Positions 1 to 8,872 of a stretch of 64,000 nucleotides of DNA are shown here, in pieces. The stretch's first letter is position 1; every line of letters begins with the position of its first letter. Both the position numbers and the translations under genes were made by a program. The stretch lies in assembly GCF_005405385.1 (NCBI RefSeq), contig NZ_BJDY01000007.1, forward strand, positions 310,001 to 374,000. Direction: 5' to 3'. This DNA is from Lactiplantibacillus mudanjiangensis (GTDB lineage: Bacteria; Bacillota; Bacilli; Lactobacillales; Lactobacillaceae). The notes under the pieces were generated by a model that made no database searches, was not told where the DNA came from, and saw only the letters and a list, made by a program, of their open reading frames with translations.

Positions 1-73
1 AACGGCGATAAAACAATGCCCTATATTCTTTACCATAAATCGTTTATTTAATAACATTTTTATTGACAAAAAA

Positions 74-112
74 AGCTAGTTACTATCAATGTAATCTTGA
101 TAACAGCTAGCA
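74..112 (-). terminator. Rho-independent terminator of aspA
   Basis: Read on the minus strand, a hairpin with arms close to GCTAGCTGTTATCAA and TTGATAGTAACTAGC is followed by a run of seven T. It lies just past the aspA stop codon. Bases 1-73 show no gene. Confidence 0.8.
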
Positions 113-129
113 ATCTTGATTGAGTTTAC

Positions 130-1512
130 TTAGTGATTCGCTACCGTCACCGGCTCATGTAACAAACTGGCCGGACTAAATAAAGTCTCGATTTGATGAT
201 CCGAAAGTAAATGCTTCTCACGCAACAACTCTTTAACTGACCGATGATCAGCTAGTGCCTCTTTGACCAAGGCAGTTGTTTGCATGTAACCCAGGTATGG
301 CGCCAAAATCGTCGCCGTAATTGCGGATTGTTCCACACGCTCAGCAGCACTTTCAGCGTTGACTTCAATCCCTTTCAAGCAATTGTTAATCAAAGTCATA
401 ATGGCGTTGGTTAAATGTGTTTCATTGGCGAGAATATCACGGAACATGATGGGTTCAAAGGCATTCAATTCTAGCTGACCGGCTTCGGCGGCCATTGTGA
501 CTGTCACGTCCTTACCGATCACTTCAAAAGCCACTTGGTTCACGACTTCTGGGATCACTGGATTAACCTTTCCCGGCATAATCGACGACCCAGCTTGTTG
601 GCGTGGCAACCGTAATTCGTTGAATCCGGCTTGTGGGCCACTACTTAATAACCGTAAATCATGACAAACCTTAGATAGATCCACTGCCAACCCTTTGAGT
701 GCCCCAGAAAAGGCCACGTAACTGTCACAATTTTGGGTTGCATCGATTAAGTCAGCTGCGACTTCTAGATGCAGACCGGTTAAATCATTCAATTCAGGGA
801 CAATTCGGTGTTGATACGTGCTCGTTGAATTCACGCCAGTCCCAATCGCGGTGCCGCCCATATTGACACTATGCAAGTCTTCGCCCGCAGTCCGTAGCCG
901 TTCTAAATCCCGTTTGAACAAGGAATAGTAGGCATGGAAAGAATGACCAAATGTCGTTGGTACGGCATCTTGTAATTGCGTGCGGCCAACTTTGATCAGG
1001 TCTTCAAATTCATTGGCTTTTTCTAACAAAGTTTGTGTCAATTGGCCGACAGCGACTAATAAATCTGGCAATAATTTTAACATCGCCATCTTGCCCGCAG
1101 TTGGAAAAGTATCATTAGTTGATTGCGATTCGTTAACATCATCATTTGGATGAGCAAAAACTGCGGGTGTCAGTTTTTGGGCCAAATGCGCAATCACTTC
1201 GTTCACGTTCATGTTCGCCGATGTCCCAGCGCTTCCTTGAATGGCCGGCACAATGAAGGCATCTCGATAGTTACCGGCTAGAACAGCATCACAAGCTTTG
1301 ACAATGGCATCACGTTTGTCACGATCCAGTGTTCCCGCCTGCTGATTAGCCATTGCCGCTGCTTTCTTAATTTCGACTAAGCTTTCAACTAAAAGTGGAT
1401 GTAACCGTTCAGAACTAATCGGGAAGTTTTCAACGGCGCGTTGGCTATGAATCCCGTACAGCGCCTCATCTGGAAGTTCTCGTTCACCAATACAGTCTTT
1501 TTCTGTTCTCAT
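130..1512 (-). CDS. aspA: aspartate ammonia-lyase
   Basis: Cytoplasmic lyase that converts L-aspartate to fumarate and ammonia. The 460-residue product has the full length of the aspartase/fumarase superfamily. The N-terminus carries the aspartase-like GERELPDEALYGIHSQRA segment, and the superfamily signature GSSIMPGKVNP with its mobile-loop catalytic serine is present. The YGIHSQRA region resembles aspartase more than class II fumarase, though the two are close. I place the start at the ATG ending at 1512, because AAGGGCGG sits 7 nt before it. An ATG seven codons upstream (1533) has no ribosome site. The gene is monocistronic with its own promoter and terminator. In lactobacilli the enzyme feeds fumarate to malate/succinate metabolism or assimilates aspartate; which applies cannot be seen here. 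Confidence 0.88.
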   Translation of the reverse strand: MRTEKDCIGERELPDEALYGIHSQRAVENFPISSERLHPLLVESLVEIKKAAAMANQQAGTLDRDKRDAIVKACDAVLAGNYRDAFIVPAIQGSAGTSANMNVNEVIAHLAQKLTPAVFAHPNDDVNESQSTNDTFPTAGKMAMLKLLPDLLVAVGQLTQTLLEKANEFEDLIKVGRTQLQDAVPTTFGHSFHAYYSLFKRDLERLRTAGEDLHSVNMGGTAIGTGVNSTSTYQHRIVPELNDLTGLHLEVAADLIDATQNCDSYVAFSGALKGLAVDLSKVCHDLRLLSSGPQAGFNELRLPRQQAGSSIMPGKVNPVIPEVVNQVAFEVIGKDVTVTMAAEAGQLELNAFEPIMFRDILANETHLTNAIMTLINNCLKGIEVNAESAAERVEQSAITATILAPYLGYMQTTALVKEALADHRSVKELLREKHLLSDHQIETLFSPASLLHEPVTVANH

Positions 1513-1574
1513 TTTTTTGCCGCCCTTCAACATTTTGGTTACTATTATTTTAATACTTTTTTATTTACAGTAGC

Positions 1575-1602
1575 ATTGTAACGCTATCCTGATGGGCGTC
1601 AA
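1575..1602 (-). promoter_or_regulatory. aspA promoter
   Basis: On the minus strand TTGACG (1602-1597) is separated by 16 nt from TACAAT (1580-1575), about 60 nt upstream of the chosen aspA start. Assigned by similarity to the sigma-A consensus only. Confidence 0.55.
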
Positions 1603-1718
1603 TTAGCTGACAGCACTTCCGAATGATATAAGTTTATGACGGTTGTAACTTAATATTATAAAAATAAACGTGCTTAGACTTAATTATCTTAATCAATTTT
1701 GAAACTGTCACTTAACAA

Positions 1719-1757
1719 AAAAACGGCCAAGCCCGCACGAAGCGACTTGGTCGTTTT
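1719..1757 (-). terminator. terminator of the mannosidase/PTS operon
   Basis: Minus-strand hairpin with arms AACGACCAAGTCGC and GCGGGCTTGGCCGTT, loop TTCGT, followed by seven T. It closes the operon that runs from 8131 to 1770. Confidence 0.85.
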
Positions 1758-1769
1758 GATTAATCAAAC

Positions 1770-4376
1770 TCAATAATTAAACTTCAATGTCAACATATTA
1801 TAAGGATCAACAATTAAATCATGGTCTACCGGTTGTTCCAACGCATCAACAATCTCTGCTTGCTGGCAAATCGCGGGCAACGAAACAACTTCTCTAGTCG
1901 GATTCTGAATCCGCACAATATACGCTTTTGAATCCGTATAAGCCGGGTAGATCGCTGATACTAGCAACGATTTGTCCAGGGTCAGCAATGAAAATTCAGG
2001 ATTAATGGCTGGCTGCTCATCTGTTTCCCAAATCTTATTGTCCAAACGATGAATAAACAAATTCAACTGTTGTAATTGATATGAGATTGATGGTGCAAAC
2101 CACCGCTGCGCTGCCAAACTCGTTGCTTGTTCCGAAAAGCCACTATCTGAAAGCCCTAAAGCAAACTCAAAAGTCAGTTCGCCTTGCTCTTCCGCTAACG
2201 GTGTTGGCATCATAATATGGCCTTGATTGGTCGTATCGCCAGATGCCCGTCCTGGTCGCCAAGCCAAATTGGGTTTGCCCAATTGGCTAGTGGTGGCCAT
2301 CAACGTGATGTAGAGTCGGTTATCAACTTGTTGATATTCTTTCATGCCTTTACCGAAGAACGTCAACGTGTGTTGGCTATCTGTCATCGAAACCGTCTTA
2401 TCAAAGTTATACAAATTGACGGGTTTTTCAACAAACTCTTGTAACCAATCATCATCAATCGGTTCGTTGTGAGTCGTCACAAAGCCAGCTTGAATCTGGG
2501 CAATCGCCGCATCTGTCTTAATGGCCCCATTTAACTTCAAACGTAGTCGATGCGAACACACTTGATTATCAAAATCTAGCTTAGCCGTTAATAAGCCTTG
2601 TTCATTAAAGTTCAACGTTAATTGATAATGAACTGGTTTCAACTCAGGATCTTCAGTGACTCGATCTGCTAAAGTTGCTGGCAAAGAGGTTTCACCAGTT
2701 ACAATTAACTGTTGTTGTACACCCGCCGATTCTAGATGTGCCGTTTGGAATGCCAAGTCGCGTTCAACATCGTTAGCTAGTGGCGAATAGTCATACGTAT
2801 CACCATCATTACCACTATCAACCAACCTAATTAGATCAGTGATCTGCCGTTGACCATCACAATAGTTAAGCTGACCATGTTCAAAACTAACTTTTTGTGA
2901 CCCCAATTTAAGAAACAACTCATCGGTCTGTATTGGCTTCATTTCAGCACTAACCTGGTTACTTTCATGGAAATGCAACACTTTATATCCCAGTGCTGGA
3001 ATCGTCACATGCGTCTTAAACGTTAATTGATAATATTCCGGTTCATCCATAAATTCACGGCCACGTGGCGTCATCATCAAAATATGATGACGTACTGGAT
3101 AGTGATGACTTTTGACGATATAAGCATCCGTGGCATTATCAAACACAATCCGTTTAGAACTAGCGACTAAATCAATTGATTTAACACCATCGAAATCGGT
3201 TGGATCGGTATTAAAAACCAATACTGAATGATCATCTAACTTTAGAAATTCCGCCAGCTTCTTCGTAATCATGTTTTCAATGCCGTCAGCGATTTCATTG
3301 GCCTCTTTAAACCGATGCATAATATCGACCGCAACATTATCAGAAACACTACCACCCAACGTATCATGAGCCTGACATTCAAGTAGTTTTTTCCACAATT
3401 TAATCAACAAGCCATTGCCAATAGTTACACCATTGGCCTTGGCAATCACAGTTAATGGTTCCACGCGGCGTAAAATCTTTTGTTCTAATTTAACATTCTC
3501 CATTTTGATGTTATGCCGGACTGAGCCAATCGTTCGGTGCACGCGATCATAAGTTGGCAAGCGCAGTTCGCCGTGATAGGTTGGTAGATCATCCCGTTGT
3601 CGTAATTTGTCGATAAACTTTGGATACGTACTGATCGTCGTATGATTGTCACTCAGTCGATTTAAATCCGCGATCGTCTCAGAAATATTTTTAATAATGT
3701 CCATCTGATCAATTCCAGATGGCATTAAAACCTCATCATTGTGAGCATGAGTCGCTTCAAATTCAGCGGCCGGATCAAAACGCTTGGTTACGAATTGATC
3801 TAAGTGCCGTTTAGACGCCACATCGATTTGGGCAGTGAAATAACCAAACGGAAAGTTAGCCGCAATCACTTCTTTGCCAGATAAACCACGCCACTTGAAA
3901 TAAACTGAATTCATTTGTCGTTTGAAGTTGGTACCGCGCCAAAAGATAAAATTATCAATGCCAACTTGTGATAATAAGGTTGGCATTTGGGCGTTAAATC
4001 CAAACGTATCTGGCAAATATCCAATCATCATCGGTTGACCATACGTCTGTTTCGTATCGTTTATTCCAATCACCAAATTACGAATAATCGATTCGGCATC
4101 CGGTAACAACGCATCTGTTTGCGTATACCAAGGACCAACAAACAGCCGTCCTGCCTTAACCAGTTTTTGAATTCGAGCCAATGCCTCAGGATGAATCTCA
4201 ACGTATTCATCAACAATCGAAACTTGCCCATCCAAACAAAAATTAGCATCTTCATTTTTTTCAAGTTCATCTAAAACTTCTGTGAATAGCTGATCACTCA
4301 ACACCAACGCATCCATCGTTGTAAAGTACCATTCACGATCCCAGTGCGTATGATTGACCAGATTAGTCTCCGTCAT
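1770..4376 (-). CDS. GH38 family alpha-mannosidase
   Basis: Intracellular glycoside hydrolase of family 38, 868 residues, about the length of E. coli MngB (mannosylglycerate hydrolase). The N-terminal metal-site motif NHTHWDREWY and the nucleophile region YLPDTFGFNAQMP, where the Asp before TFG is the family nucleophile, are both visible. The C-terminal half is the beta-sandwich part of the fold. The start has AGGAGG 8 nt upstream, and it begins 3 nt after the EIIC stop codon, so the two are translationally coupled. The context, last gene of a fructose-type PTS operon, suggests it cleaves a phosphorylated alpha-mannoside delivered by that PTS. In E. coli MngA/MngB the substrate is 2-O-mannosylglycerate; the substrate here is not determined by sequence. 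Confidence 0.88.
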   Translation of the reverse strand: MTETNLVNHTHWDREWYFTTMDALVLSDQLFTEVLDELEKNEDANFCLDGQVSIVDEYVEIHPEALARIQKLVKAGRLFVGPWYTQTDALLPDAESIIRNLVIGINDTKQTYGQPMMIGYLPDTFGFNAQMPTLLSQVGIDNFIFWRGTNFKRQMNSVYFKWRGLSGKEVIAANFPFGYFTAQIDVASKRHLDQFVTKRFDPAAEFEATHAHNDEVLMPSGIDQMDIIKNISETIADLNRLSDNHTTISTYPKFIDKLRQRDDLPTYHGELRLPTYDRVHRTIGSVRHNIKMENVKLEQKILRRVEPLTVIAKANGVTIGNGLLIKLWKKLLECQAHDTLGGSVSDNVAVDIMHRFKEANEIADGIENMITKKLAEFLKLDDHSVLVFNTDPTDFDGVKSIDLVASSKRIVFDNATDAYIVKSHHYPVRHHILMMTPRGREFMDEPEYYQLTFKTHVTIPALGYKVLHFHESNQVSAEMKPIQTDELFLKLGSQKVSFEHGQLNYCDGQRQITDLIRLVDSGNDGDTYDYSPLANDVERDLAFQTAHLESAGVQQQLIVTGETSLPATLADRVTEDPELKPVHYQLTLNFNEQGLLTAKLDFDNQVCSHRLRLKLNGAIKTDAAIAQIQAGFVTTHNEPIDDDWLQEFVEKPVNLYNFDKTVSMTDSQHTLTFFGKGMKEYQQVDNRLYITLMATTSQLGKPNLAWRPGRASGDTTNQGHIMMPTPLAEEQGELTFEFALGLSDSGFSEQATSLAAQRWFAPSISYQLQQLNLFIHRLDNKIWETDEQPAINPEFSLLTLDKSLLVSAIYPAYTDSKAYIVRIQNPTREVVSLPAICQQAEIVDALEQPVDHDLIVDPYNMLTLKFNY

Positions 4377-4379
4377 AAA

Positions 4380-5414
4380 TTAAGCCTCCTTGGCCGGTGC
4401 CGCTTTGGTGAAGCGTTTTAAGAAGTTAACGAGTAAGGCTTCGACCACAACACCGATTAAAATGGCTAACGTATATAATAGCCAGTTCGATGAAAACGGA
4501 ATCGCCATGACCGTTGATAATGCCGTCTTTTGAACCGTGCCAAAGAATGCATTCACCGCACACCCGGCTGAGGTCCCCACAATAATACTTGGAATGACTC
4601 GAATCGGATCGGCAACCGCAAACGGAATTGTCCCTTCGGTGATTCCGACGATTCCCATGACAATCGCTGAACGACCACTTTCGATTTCAGCGTCTGAATA
4701 TAAACGCTTGCCGCCGAGTAAGGTTGCCAAGAACATGCCCAATGGTGGAATCCCAATGGCCATCAACATTGCGGTACTGGCTTGATAACCACCTGATGTA
4801 AAGGCAGCCATCCCGAACGCATAGGCAATCTTGTTAATTGGACCACCCATATCCACGGCCATCATACCGCCAAGTAACGCGGCCATTAAGACTGCATTGG
4901 TGCCACTCATCCCTTTTAACCAAGCCGTTAAGCCAACCGTCATAGCTTTGATTGGGCTACCCACGACATAAATCAAGATGAGGCCTACAACAATTGTCGC
5001 GATAAATGGAATAATAATTAATGATTTCACTGACATCAAATTCATTGGCATCGGCATTTTTTTGAGCCATTTAACAAGATAACCGACCAATAACCCGACT
5101 AACATCCCACCTAAGAATCCGGTACCCATCGATGAGGCCACTAAGCCAACAATAAAAGCTGGCGCTAGACCGGGACGATCAGCAATTGAAAACGAAATAT
5201 ATGCGGCAATAATAACTGGAATAAAGCCTAAACCAGTCTGCCCAAGCAACCGTAAGTTACCCCAAATATTGCTGGTTTGATTCCAAACATTTTGGCCCCC
5301 GAAGATAACGGCAATCGAAGTTAATAACCCAGCCGCCGTAACCAATGGAATCATATAAGAGACACCCGTCTGAAAATGATTGGCGAGTTCTTTACCGAAC
5401 TTTTTCCACTCCAT
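4380..5414 (-). CDS. PTS fructose-family EIIC permease
   Basis: Integral membrane sugar channel of the fructose/mannitol PTS class, 344 residues with multiple hydrophobic helices. The conserved GITEGTIPFAVADP motif of fructose-type EIIC is present, as is the Gly/Met-rich AVDMGGPINKIAYAF segment. It works with the separate EIIB and EIIA encoded upstream. The split EIIA, EIIB, EIIC arrangement contrasts with the fused E. coli MngA. The start has an AGGGGG-type ribosome site 8-9 nt upstream. It is followed directly by the mannosidase gene, which points to an alpha-mannoside as the transported sugar. Substrate is inferred from context only. Confidence 0.9.
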   Translation of the reverse strand: MEWKKFGKELANHFQTGVSYMIPLVTAAGLLTSIAVIFGGQNVWNQTSNIWGNLRLLGQTGLGFIPVIIAAYISFSIADRPGLAPAFIVGLVASSMGTGFLGGMLVGLLVGYLVKWLKKMPMPMNLMSVKSLIIIPFIATIVVGLILIYVVGSPIKAMTVGLTAWLKGMSGTNAVLMAALLGGMMAVDMGGPINKIAYAFGMAAFTSGGYQASTAMLMAIGIPPLGMFLATLLGGKRLYSDAEIESGRSAIVMGIVGITEGTIPFAVADPIRVIPSIIVGTSAGCAVNAFFGTVQKTALSTVMAIPFSSNWLLYTLAILIGVVVEALLVNFLKRFTKAAPAKEA

Positions 5415-5427
5415 CTTTATACCCCCT

Positions 5428-5745
5428 CTAATTAACTAGTGCAATCGCCTGATCAATCGCCGCCTTACCATCTTTAACGACTTCAGAAGTGCCAACTTTT
5501 AACACTGGCTTACCTTCAAACCGATCTGGTTCGGCAACAACGGTATCCACCGCAAAGATCACGACATCTGCCGCATCAATTTCATCTTGCGCTAAGCGAT
5601 TTTCCATCCCCATCGCACCTTGGGTTTCAACCTTGATATCGTAACCTTCTTTCTTGGCATACTTCTTCAAATTTTGAGCCGCCATATAAGTGTGTGCAAT
5701 CCCAGCGATGCATGCCGTTACGGCAACAATTTTTTTACTCATCAT
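5428..5745 (-). CDS. PTS fructose-family EIIB phosphocarrier
   Basis: Cytoplasmic phosphoryl-transfer subunit of about 105 residues that passes phosphate from EIIA to the incoming sugar. The phospho-acceptor cysteine lies in VTACIAGIAHTYMAAQNL near the N-terminus. Most fructose-type EIIBs read TACPTGIAHT, so PT is replaced by IA here. I choose the ATG at 5745, or the one directly after it at 5742, because AGGAG lies 6 nt before the first; the upstream TTG codon at 5751 overlaps that site. It sits 13 nt upstream of the EIIC gene and 9 nt after the EIIA stop codon. Confidence 0.88.
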   Translation of the reverse strand: MMSKKIVAVTACIAGIAHTYMAAQNLKKYAKKEGYDIKVETQGAMGMENRLAQDEIDAADVVIFAVDTVVAEPDRFEGKPVLKVGTSEVVKDGKAAIDQAIALVN

Positions 5746-5754
5746 CAACAACTC

Positions 5755-6210
5755 CTATTTTTTTATAATTTTTAAAACGGCTTCAACGGTCTGGGCTTGT
5801 TTAATCGCCGCGACAAAATCATCGTCCATTAATCGTCCAGACAAATTGGCTAACATTTTCAAATGGGCATTTCCCTTGGCTTGTGGTGCCACCGCCATTA
5901 AGAAAATGATATTTACTTTACTACCGTCTAGTGACTGCCACTCTAATGGTGTCGTTGTCTTAGCAAACATCATCGTGGTTTCAGTGACCGCCGCACTTTT
6001 GCCGTGTGGAATCGCAATATTGTTGCCAATCCCCGTGGTCGTCATGGCTTCGCGTTCTAACACATCCTGACAAAAAGCGGCTGCGTTGGAGACGTTGCCA
6101 TTTTTTTGAAGAATTTCAGCCAACTGACGAATCGCATCTTCACGATCCTTGGCATCTAAATCCAAGACAACATTATTTGCCGAAATAAATCCGCTTAATT
6201 TTTCACTCAT
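5755..6210 (-). CDS. PTS fructose-family EIIA
   Basis: Soluble EIIA (PTS_EIIA type 2), about 151 residues, phosphorylated by HPr-P on the histidine in GIGNNIAIPHGKS. The start is taken as ATG at 6210. AGGA lies 10 nt upstream of it, whereas the GTG at 6219 nearly touches the ribosome site. The ATG overlaps the stop codon of the upstream regulator gene (ATGAGTGA), a sign of translational coupling. As first phosphocarrier of the operon it may also phosphorylate the PRD domains of the adjacent regulator, as in other PRD-regulated systems (family knowledge, not shown by sequence). Confidence 0.9.
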   Translation of the reverse strand: MSEKLSGFISANNVVLDLDAKDREDAIRQLAEILQKNGNVSNAAAFCQDVLEREAMTTTGIGNNIAIPHGKSAAVTETTMMFAKTTTPLEWQSLDGSKVNIIFLMAVAPQAKGNAHLKMLANLSGRLMDDDFVAAIKQAQTVEAVLKIIKK

Positions 6211-8131
6211 CTGACTCACTTCCTAAGATCATCATTGCTTGATTCGCAGTTTGACTGCCGATCAACTGATGTAATAATTTTTTATCTTCTAAAACGTCAT
6301 TAAAATATTGATAGATCGGCTCAATTTCGGCTTTAATTTGCTTATTCATGGCTAAAAAGAACACGATATTTACTGTGGTGCCATGCCAATCGATTCCATC
6401 GGCATTGATATAAACTGAAATACAAGGCTTTATCACATATTCAATAGGCGCATGTGGTACCGCAACTGTATCCATCGCTGTACTAGCCAATTGTTCGCGT
6501 TTAATCGCCGCTTGACCGATACTGTCACGACCATAACCAAGCTTAGCTAATCGTTGCCCAATTCGATTAATCACGTCATCACGTTGTTCTTTACCAGTCG
6601 CAATATGAATCAGCTCTGGGGACAGTAAACGCATAAAGCTATTGGCTGGTTGGCGTTGTGAAACGATTTGTTTTTCAACGGCTTTTAGACGTTTAACTGA
6701 ACTAACATCTAAAAACGGTGACACAATCACGACCGGGATATCCGGAACATCGAAATTAATCGTACTTATCACTAAATCTTCACTAATCGGATGATGTTTC
6801 AGATCTTGAATGGATGTCACCCGACTAATTTGGATACTATCCGAAAAATAGGTTTTAACGCGCTGTTCTAATAATCGGGCGGTACCAAGACCGGTACTAC
6901 AAACGATAACCGCTCGCACCATGCTTTTTTGACGTTCTAAAAACGCTTCTAAATGTAGGGCCACATAAGCGACCTCGTCTTCATTGAGCGTCACGTTAAA
7001 GTGATGTTCGATTTTAGCACTAAGATCAATGGCTTCGTTAAAGGCCCGTGGGAAAAACCGTTTCACATCAGCCGTGTAAGGATTGTGTAAATTCAAACCA
7101 AGATATAACCGCTTTAAGGCGGACGTTAAATGCACCGTCAAGCCTTGAAGTAAAGCATCATCATACGTGTCACAATGGTCTTTTAGAAAACGACGAATAC
7201 TACTTTGTTGAAATGGTGAAGCCGTCTCAACCAGCTTGTCATTACTAATTGCTTGGCCTTCCGCTGCTAAGATATGAATGTTTAAGTACTGCTGCTCATC
7301 GCCTGGAATCTTAACTTGGAAAACACGCTCAAGAATGCCAACTAATCGTTGCGTATTGGCCTCTAACTTTACTTTTGACAGACCAGGTTCTAAGATGGCA
7401 TCTTTACTGATTCGTTCCATTGAAATAATTAAATGAATAGCTAATGATTGGAACTCATAATCTGTAAAACGTAGCGTCCCCTCTTGTTCAAACTCATCTA
7501 AAGCTTGGATGACCTTGGCAAAAGTTGCTTTACCAAAGAATGATTGAATATCCGTTGGCAGCTGTAACTTACTATGCACCTCCCCGTTTTCATTTTTCAT
7601 ATACTTGGTGTTACCCCAATACATCGTCAGTAGTTCCGACATCAACTTACGCTTTGCCGATTCCGAAGCAATAAGTCGCATCCCCGCGTGAGTCGTTTCG
7701 ATTAACGCGCTGTATTTAGCTAGAATGCGTTTCACTGCTTTAAAATCAGTTTCCAACGTACTTCGACTAACAAACGTCATCTCAGCCAGTGCTTGAATCG
7801 TTTGCGGTTGATCCGATAATAATAGTTTGGATAAAATCGCAGTTACCCGCTCTTCACTAGTTCTCGGTGTATTGACATAACCGTCATATTGAAGGGCCTT
7901 GGTTAATTCAGTCGTATTACCTTCTAAATAAACGCCAACATTTCGTTTGCGAATGACTTGAACATCATACTGTTTCAACGCACTCTCCACATTGTCTAGA
8001 TATTTTGAAATTGTTTTGCGTGACCGACCAATGCTTCTTTCAATATCAGAATAATGAATGACGCCTGAATTAAGAATCAACTGAATAATTTTTAACTCTT
8101 GCTGATTCAGGTTTGCAATCGCTTGTTCCAT
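6203..8131 (-). CDS. PRD-containing PTS-regulated transcription activator (MtlR/LicR type)
   Basis: Regulator of about 642 residues and first gene of the mannosidase PTS operon. In order: a winged helix near residues 5-50 (YSDIERSIGRSRKTISKYL), a second HTH-like segment near 80-130, two PTS regulation domains over about 180-400 with histidines in motifs such as YVALHLEAFLER, an EIIB-Gat-like domain with cysteine in VIVCSTGLGTARLLE, and a C-terminal EIIA-like domain with histidine in TVAVPHAPIE. This matches DNA-binding activators such as MtlR or LicR rather than RNA-binding BglG antiterminators. The ATG ending at 8131 is preferred, with AGGAGG 9 nt away; the GTG at 8140 abuts the ribosome site. 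PTS phosphorylation of the PRD and EII domains presumably sets its activity. Confidence 0.87.
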   Translation of the reverse strand: MEQAIANLNQQELKIIQLILNSGVIHYSDIERSIGRSRKTISKYLDNVESALKQYDVQVIRKRNVGVYLEGNTTELTKALQYDGYVNTPRTSEERVTAILSKLLLSDQPQTIQALAEMTFVSRSTLETDFKAVKRILAKYSALIETTHAGMRLIASESAKRKLMSELLTMYWGNTKYMKNENGEVHSKLQLPTDIQSFFGKATFAKVIQALDEFEQEGTLRFTDYEFQSLAIHLIISMERISKDAILEPGLSKVKLEANTQRLVGILERVFQVKIPGDEQQYLNIHILAAEGQAISNDKLVETASPFQQSSIRRFLKDHCDTYDDALLQGLTVHLTSALKRLYLGLNLHNPYTADVKRFFPRAFNEAIDLSAKIEHHFNVTLNEDEVAYVALHLEAFLERQKSMVRAVIVCSTGLGTARLLEQRVKTYFSDSIQISRVTSIQDLKHHPISEDLVISTINFDVPDIPVVIVSPFLDVSSVKRLKAVEKQIVSQRQPANSFMRLLSPELIHIATGKEQRDDVINRIGQRLAKLGYGRDSIGQAAIKREQLASTAMDTVAVPHAPIEYVIKPCISVYINADGIDWHGTTVNIVFFLAMNKQIKAEIEPIYQYFNDVLEDKKLLHQLIGSQTANQAMMILGSESDE

Positions 8132-8157
8132 TACATTCACCTCCTGAAGACAAATTC

Positions 8158-8182
8158 ATTATATTATGAAATCGGTTTCATA
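8158..8182 (-). promoter_or_regulatory. cre box overlapping the operon promoter
   Basis: Bases 8166-8181 read ATGAAACCGATTTCAT on the minus strand, which fits the CcpA cre consensus WTGNAANCGNWNNCW at every position. It is part of an 18-bp near-perfect palindrome at 8165-8182. TATAAT at 8163-8158 is a good -10, so the cre lies in the -35/spacer region. Carbon catabolite repression of the regulator/PTS/mannosidase operon by CcpA is the likely consequence. Confidence 0.72.
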
Positions 8183-8313
8183 AATATTCAAAAAAGTCCA
8201 CTAATGATAGTGTACTTTTATTTAGATCTATAAATATTTAATATACAGACTTTGTGAGCTACTGCAATATCCATGCTCAATAAAGGGATGCTACTGCCCC
8301 TCTAATCTTCATA

Positions 8314-8360
8314 TTGACTTGTTAGCTGATTGCGCTATGCTTAATATGTAAGCGTTTACT
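8314..8360 (+). promoter_or_regulatory. promoter with downstream cre box
   Basis: TTGACT (8314-8319), 16-nt spacer, TATGCT (8336-8341), then ATGTAAGCGTTTACT at 8346-8360, a full match to the cre consensus. A cre just after the -10 usually means CcpA repression. The region 8183-8313 shows nothing else. Confidence 0.65.
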
Positions 8361-8375
8361 TTTTATTATTAACGC

Positions 8376-8440
8376 TTGCTCACAGTTGTTGCAGACGGGG
8401 AATCATACAACAACTTAGATTCAACTAAGGGGAATCATTT
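8376..8440 (+). promoter_or_regulatory. structured leader with repeated GGGGAATCAT
   Basis: In the leader before the 8482 gene, AGTTGTTG and CAACAACT can pair around a loop holding GGGGAATCAT. The same 10-mer appears again about 32 nt later, outside the hairpin. Role unknown; it may be a binding site or an alternative ribosome-site-like sequence. Confidence 0.3.
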
Positions 8441-8481
8441 TCTAGGTCAATGCAAGATTTAATTTCGAGGGGGAATTAATC

Positions 8482-8793
8482 ATGTCAACAGCTTTACCAA
8501 AGGCCGTCAAAGTAGCGATGGCTGCCGATTTATTGCAAATTGAATTTGACAACGGTCAAACACGATTCATGCGCACCCATTTCATTGATGATTATGTATC
8601 AGCCTGGTCAGCTAAAAAAGGCAAAGGGAAACGGATTAACTTACTGGTTGCGCCGACCTGGCAATGGCTAGGCAGCAACGCCCGCATTGAAGCAGATGGA
8701 TCCGTCATCCTTTTTGATAAGGATACTTACACGCCCAAGGAGCTTTGGGAAAATAGTAAGGAAAGCATTAACGAAGTGTCGGGCGTAAATTAA
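8482..8793 (+). CDS. small uncharacterised protein
   Basis: Product of 103 residues, soluble, with no signal peptide or membrane segment. The pattern VKVAMAADLLQIEFDNGQTR faintly recalls the DUF2442 fold (strand, then a strand with F-x-NG), but I cannot assign it. The start is supported by GAGGGGG about 9 nt upstream. It is monocistronic, with a cre-containing promoter and a strong terminator, so expression probably responds to carbon source. It borders the decayed accessory region. Confidence 0.6.
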   Translation: MSTALPKAVKVAMAADLLQIEFDNGQTRFMRTHFIDDYVSAWSAKKGKGKRINLLVAPTWQWLGSNARIEADGSVILFDKDTYTPKELWENSKESINEVSGVN

Positions 8794-8811
8794 AAACAAA
8801 TATGGAATATA

Positions 8812-8860
8812 AAAATCAGCTTCTACAAAATTCAAAAATTTTGTAGAAGCTGATTTTTTC
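8812..8860. terminator. bidirectional terminator with 21-bp perfect stem
   Basis: Arms at 8812-8832 and 8837-8857 are exact reverse complements with loop CAAA. T-runs flank both sides, so it can serve both the 8482 gene and minus-strand transcripts arriving from 8873. Confidence 0.9.
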
Positions 8861-8872
8861 ATTAATATTCAT

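Noticed and set aside
5690-6070. A 126-codon frame antisense to the EIIA and EIIB genes
   Set aside because: Shadow of two well-supported PTS genes; no ribosome site or domain.
8376-8440. Repeated GGGGAATCAT as the start of a CRISPR array
   Set aside because: Only two copies of 10 bases and no spacer structure; no cas genes in the window.
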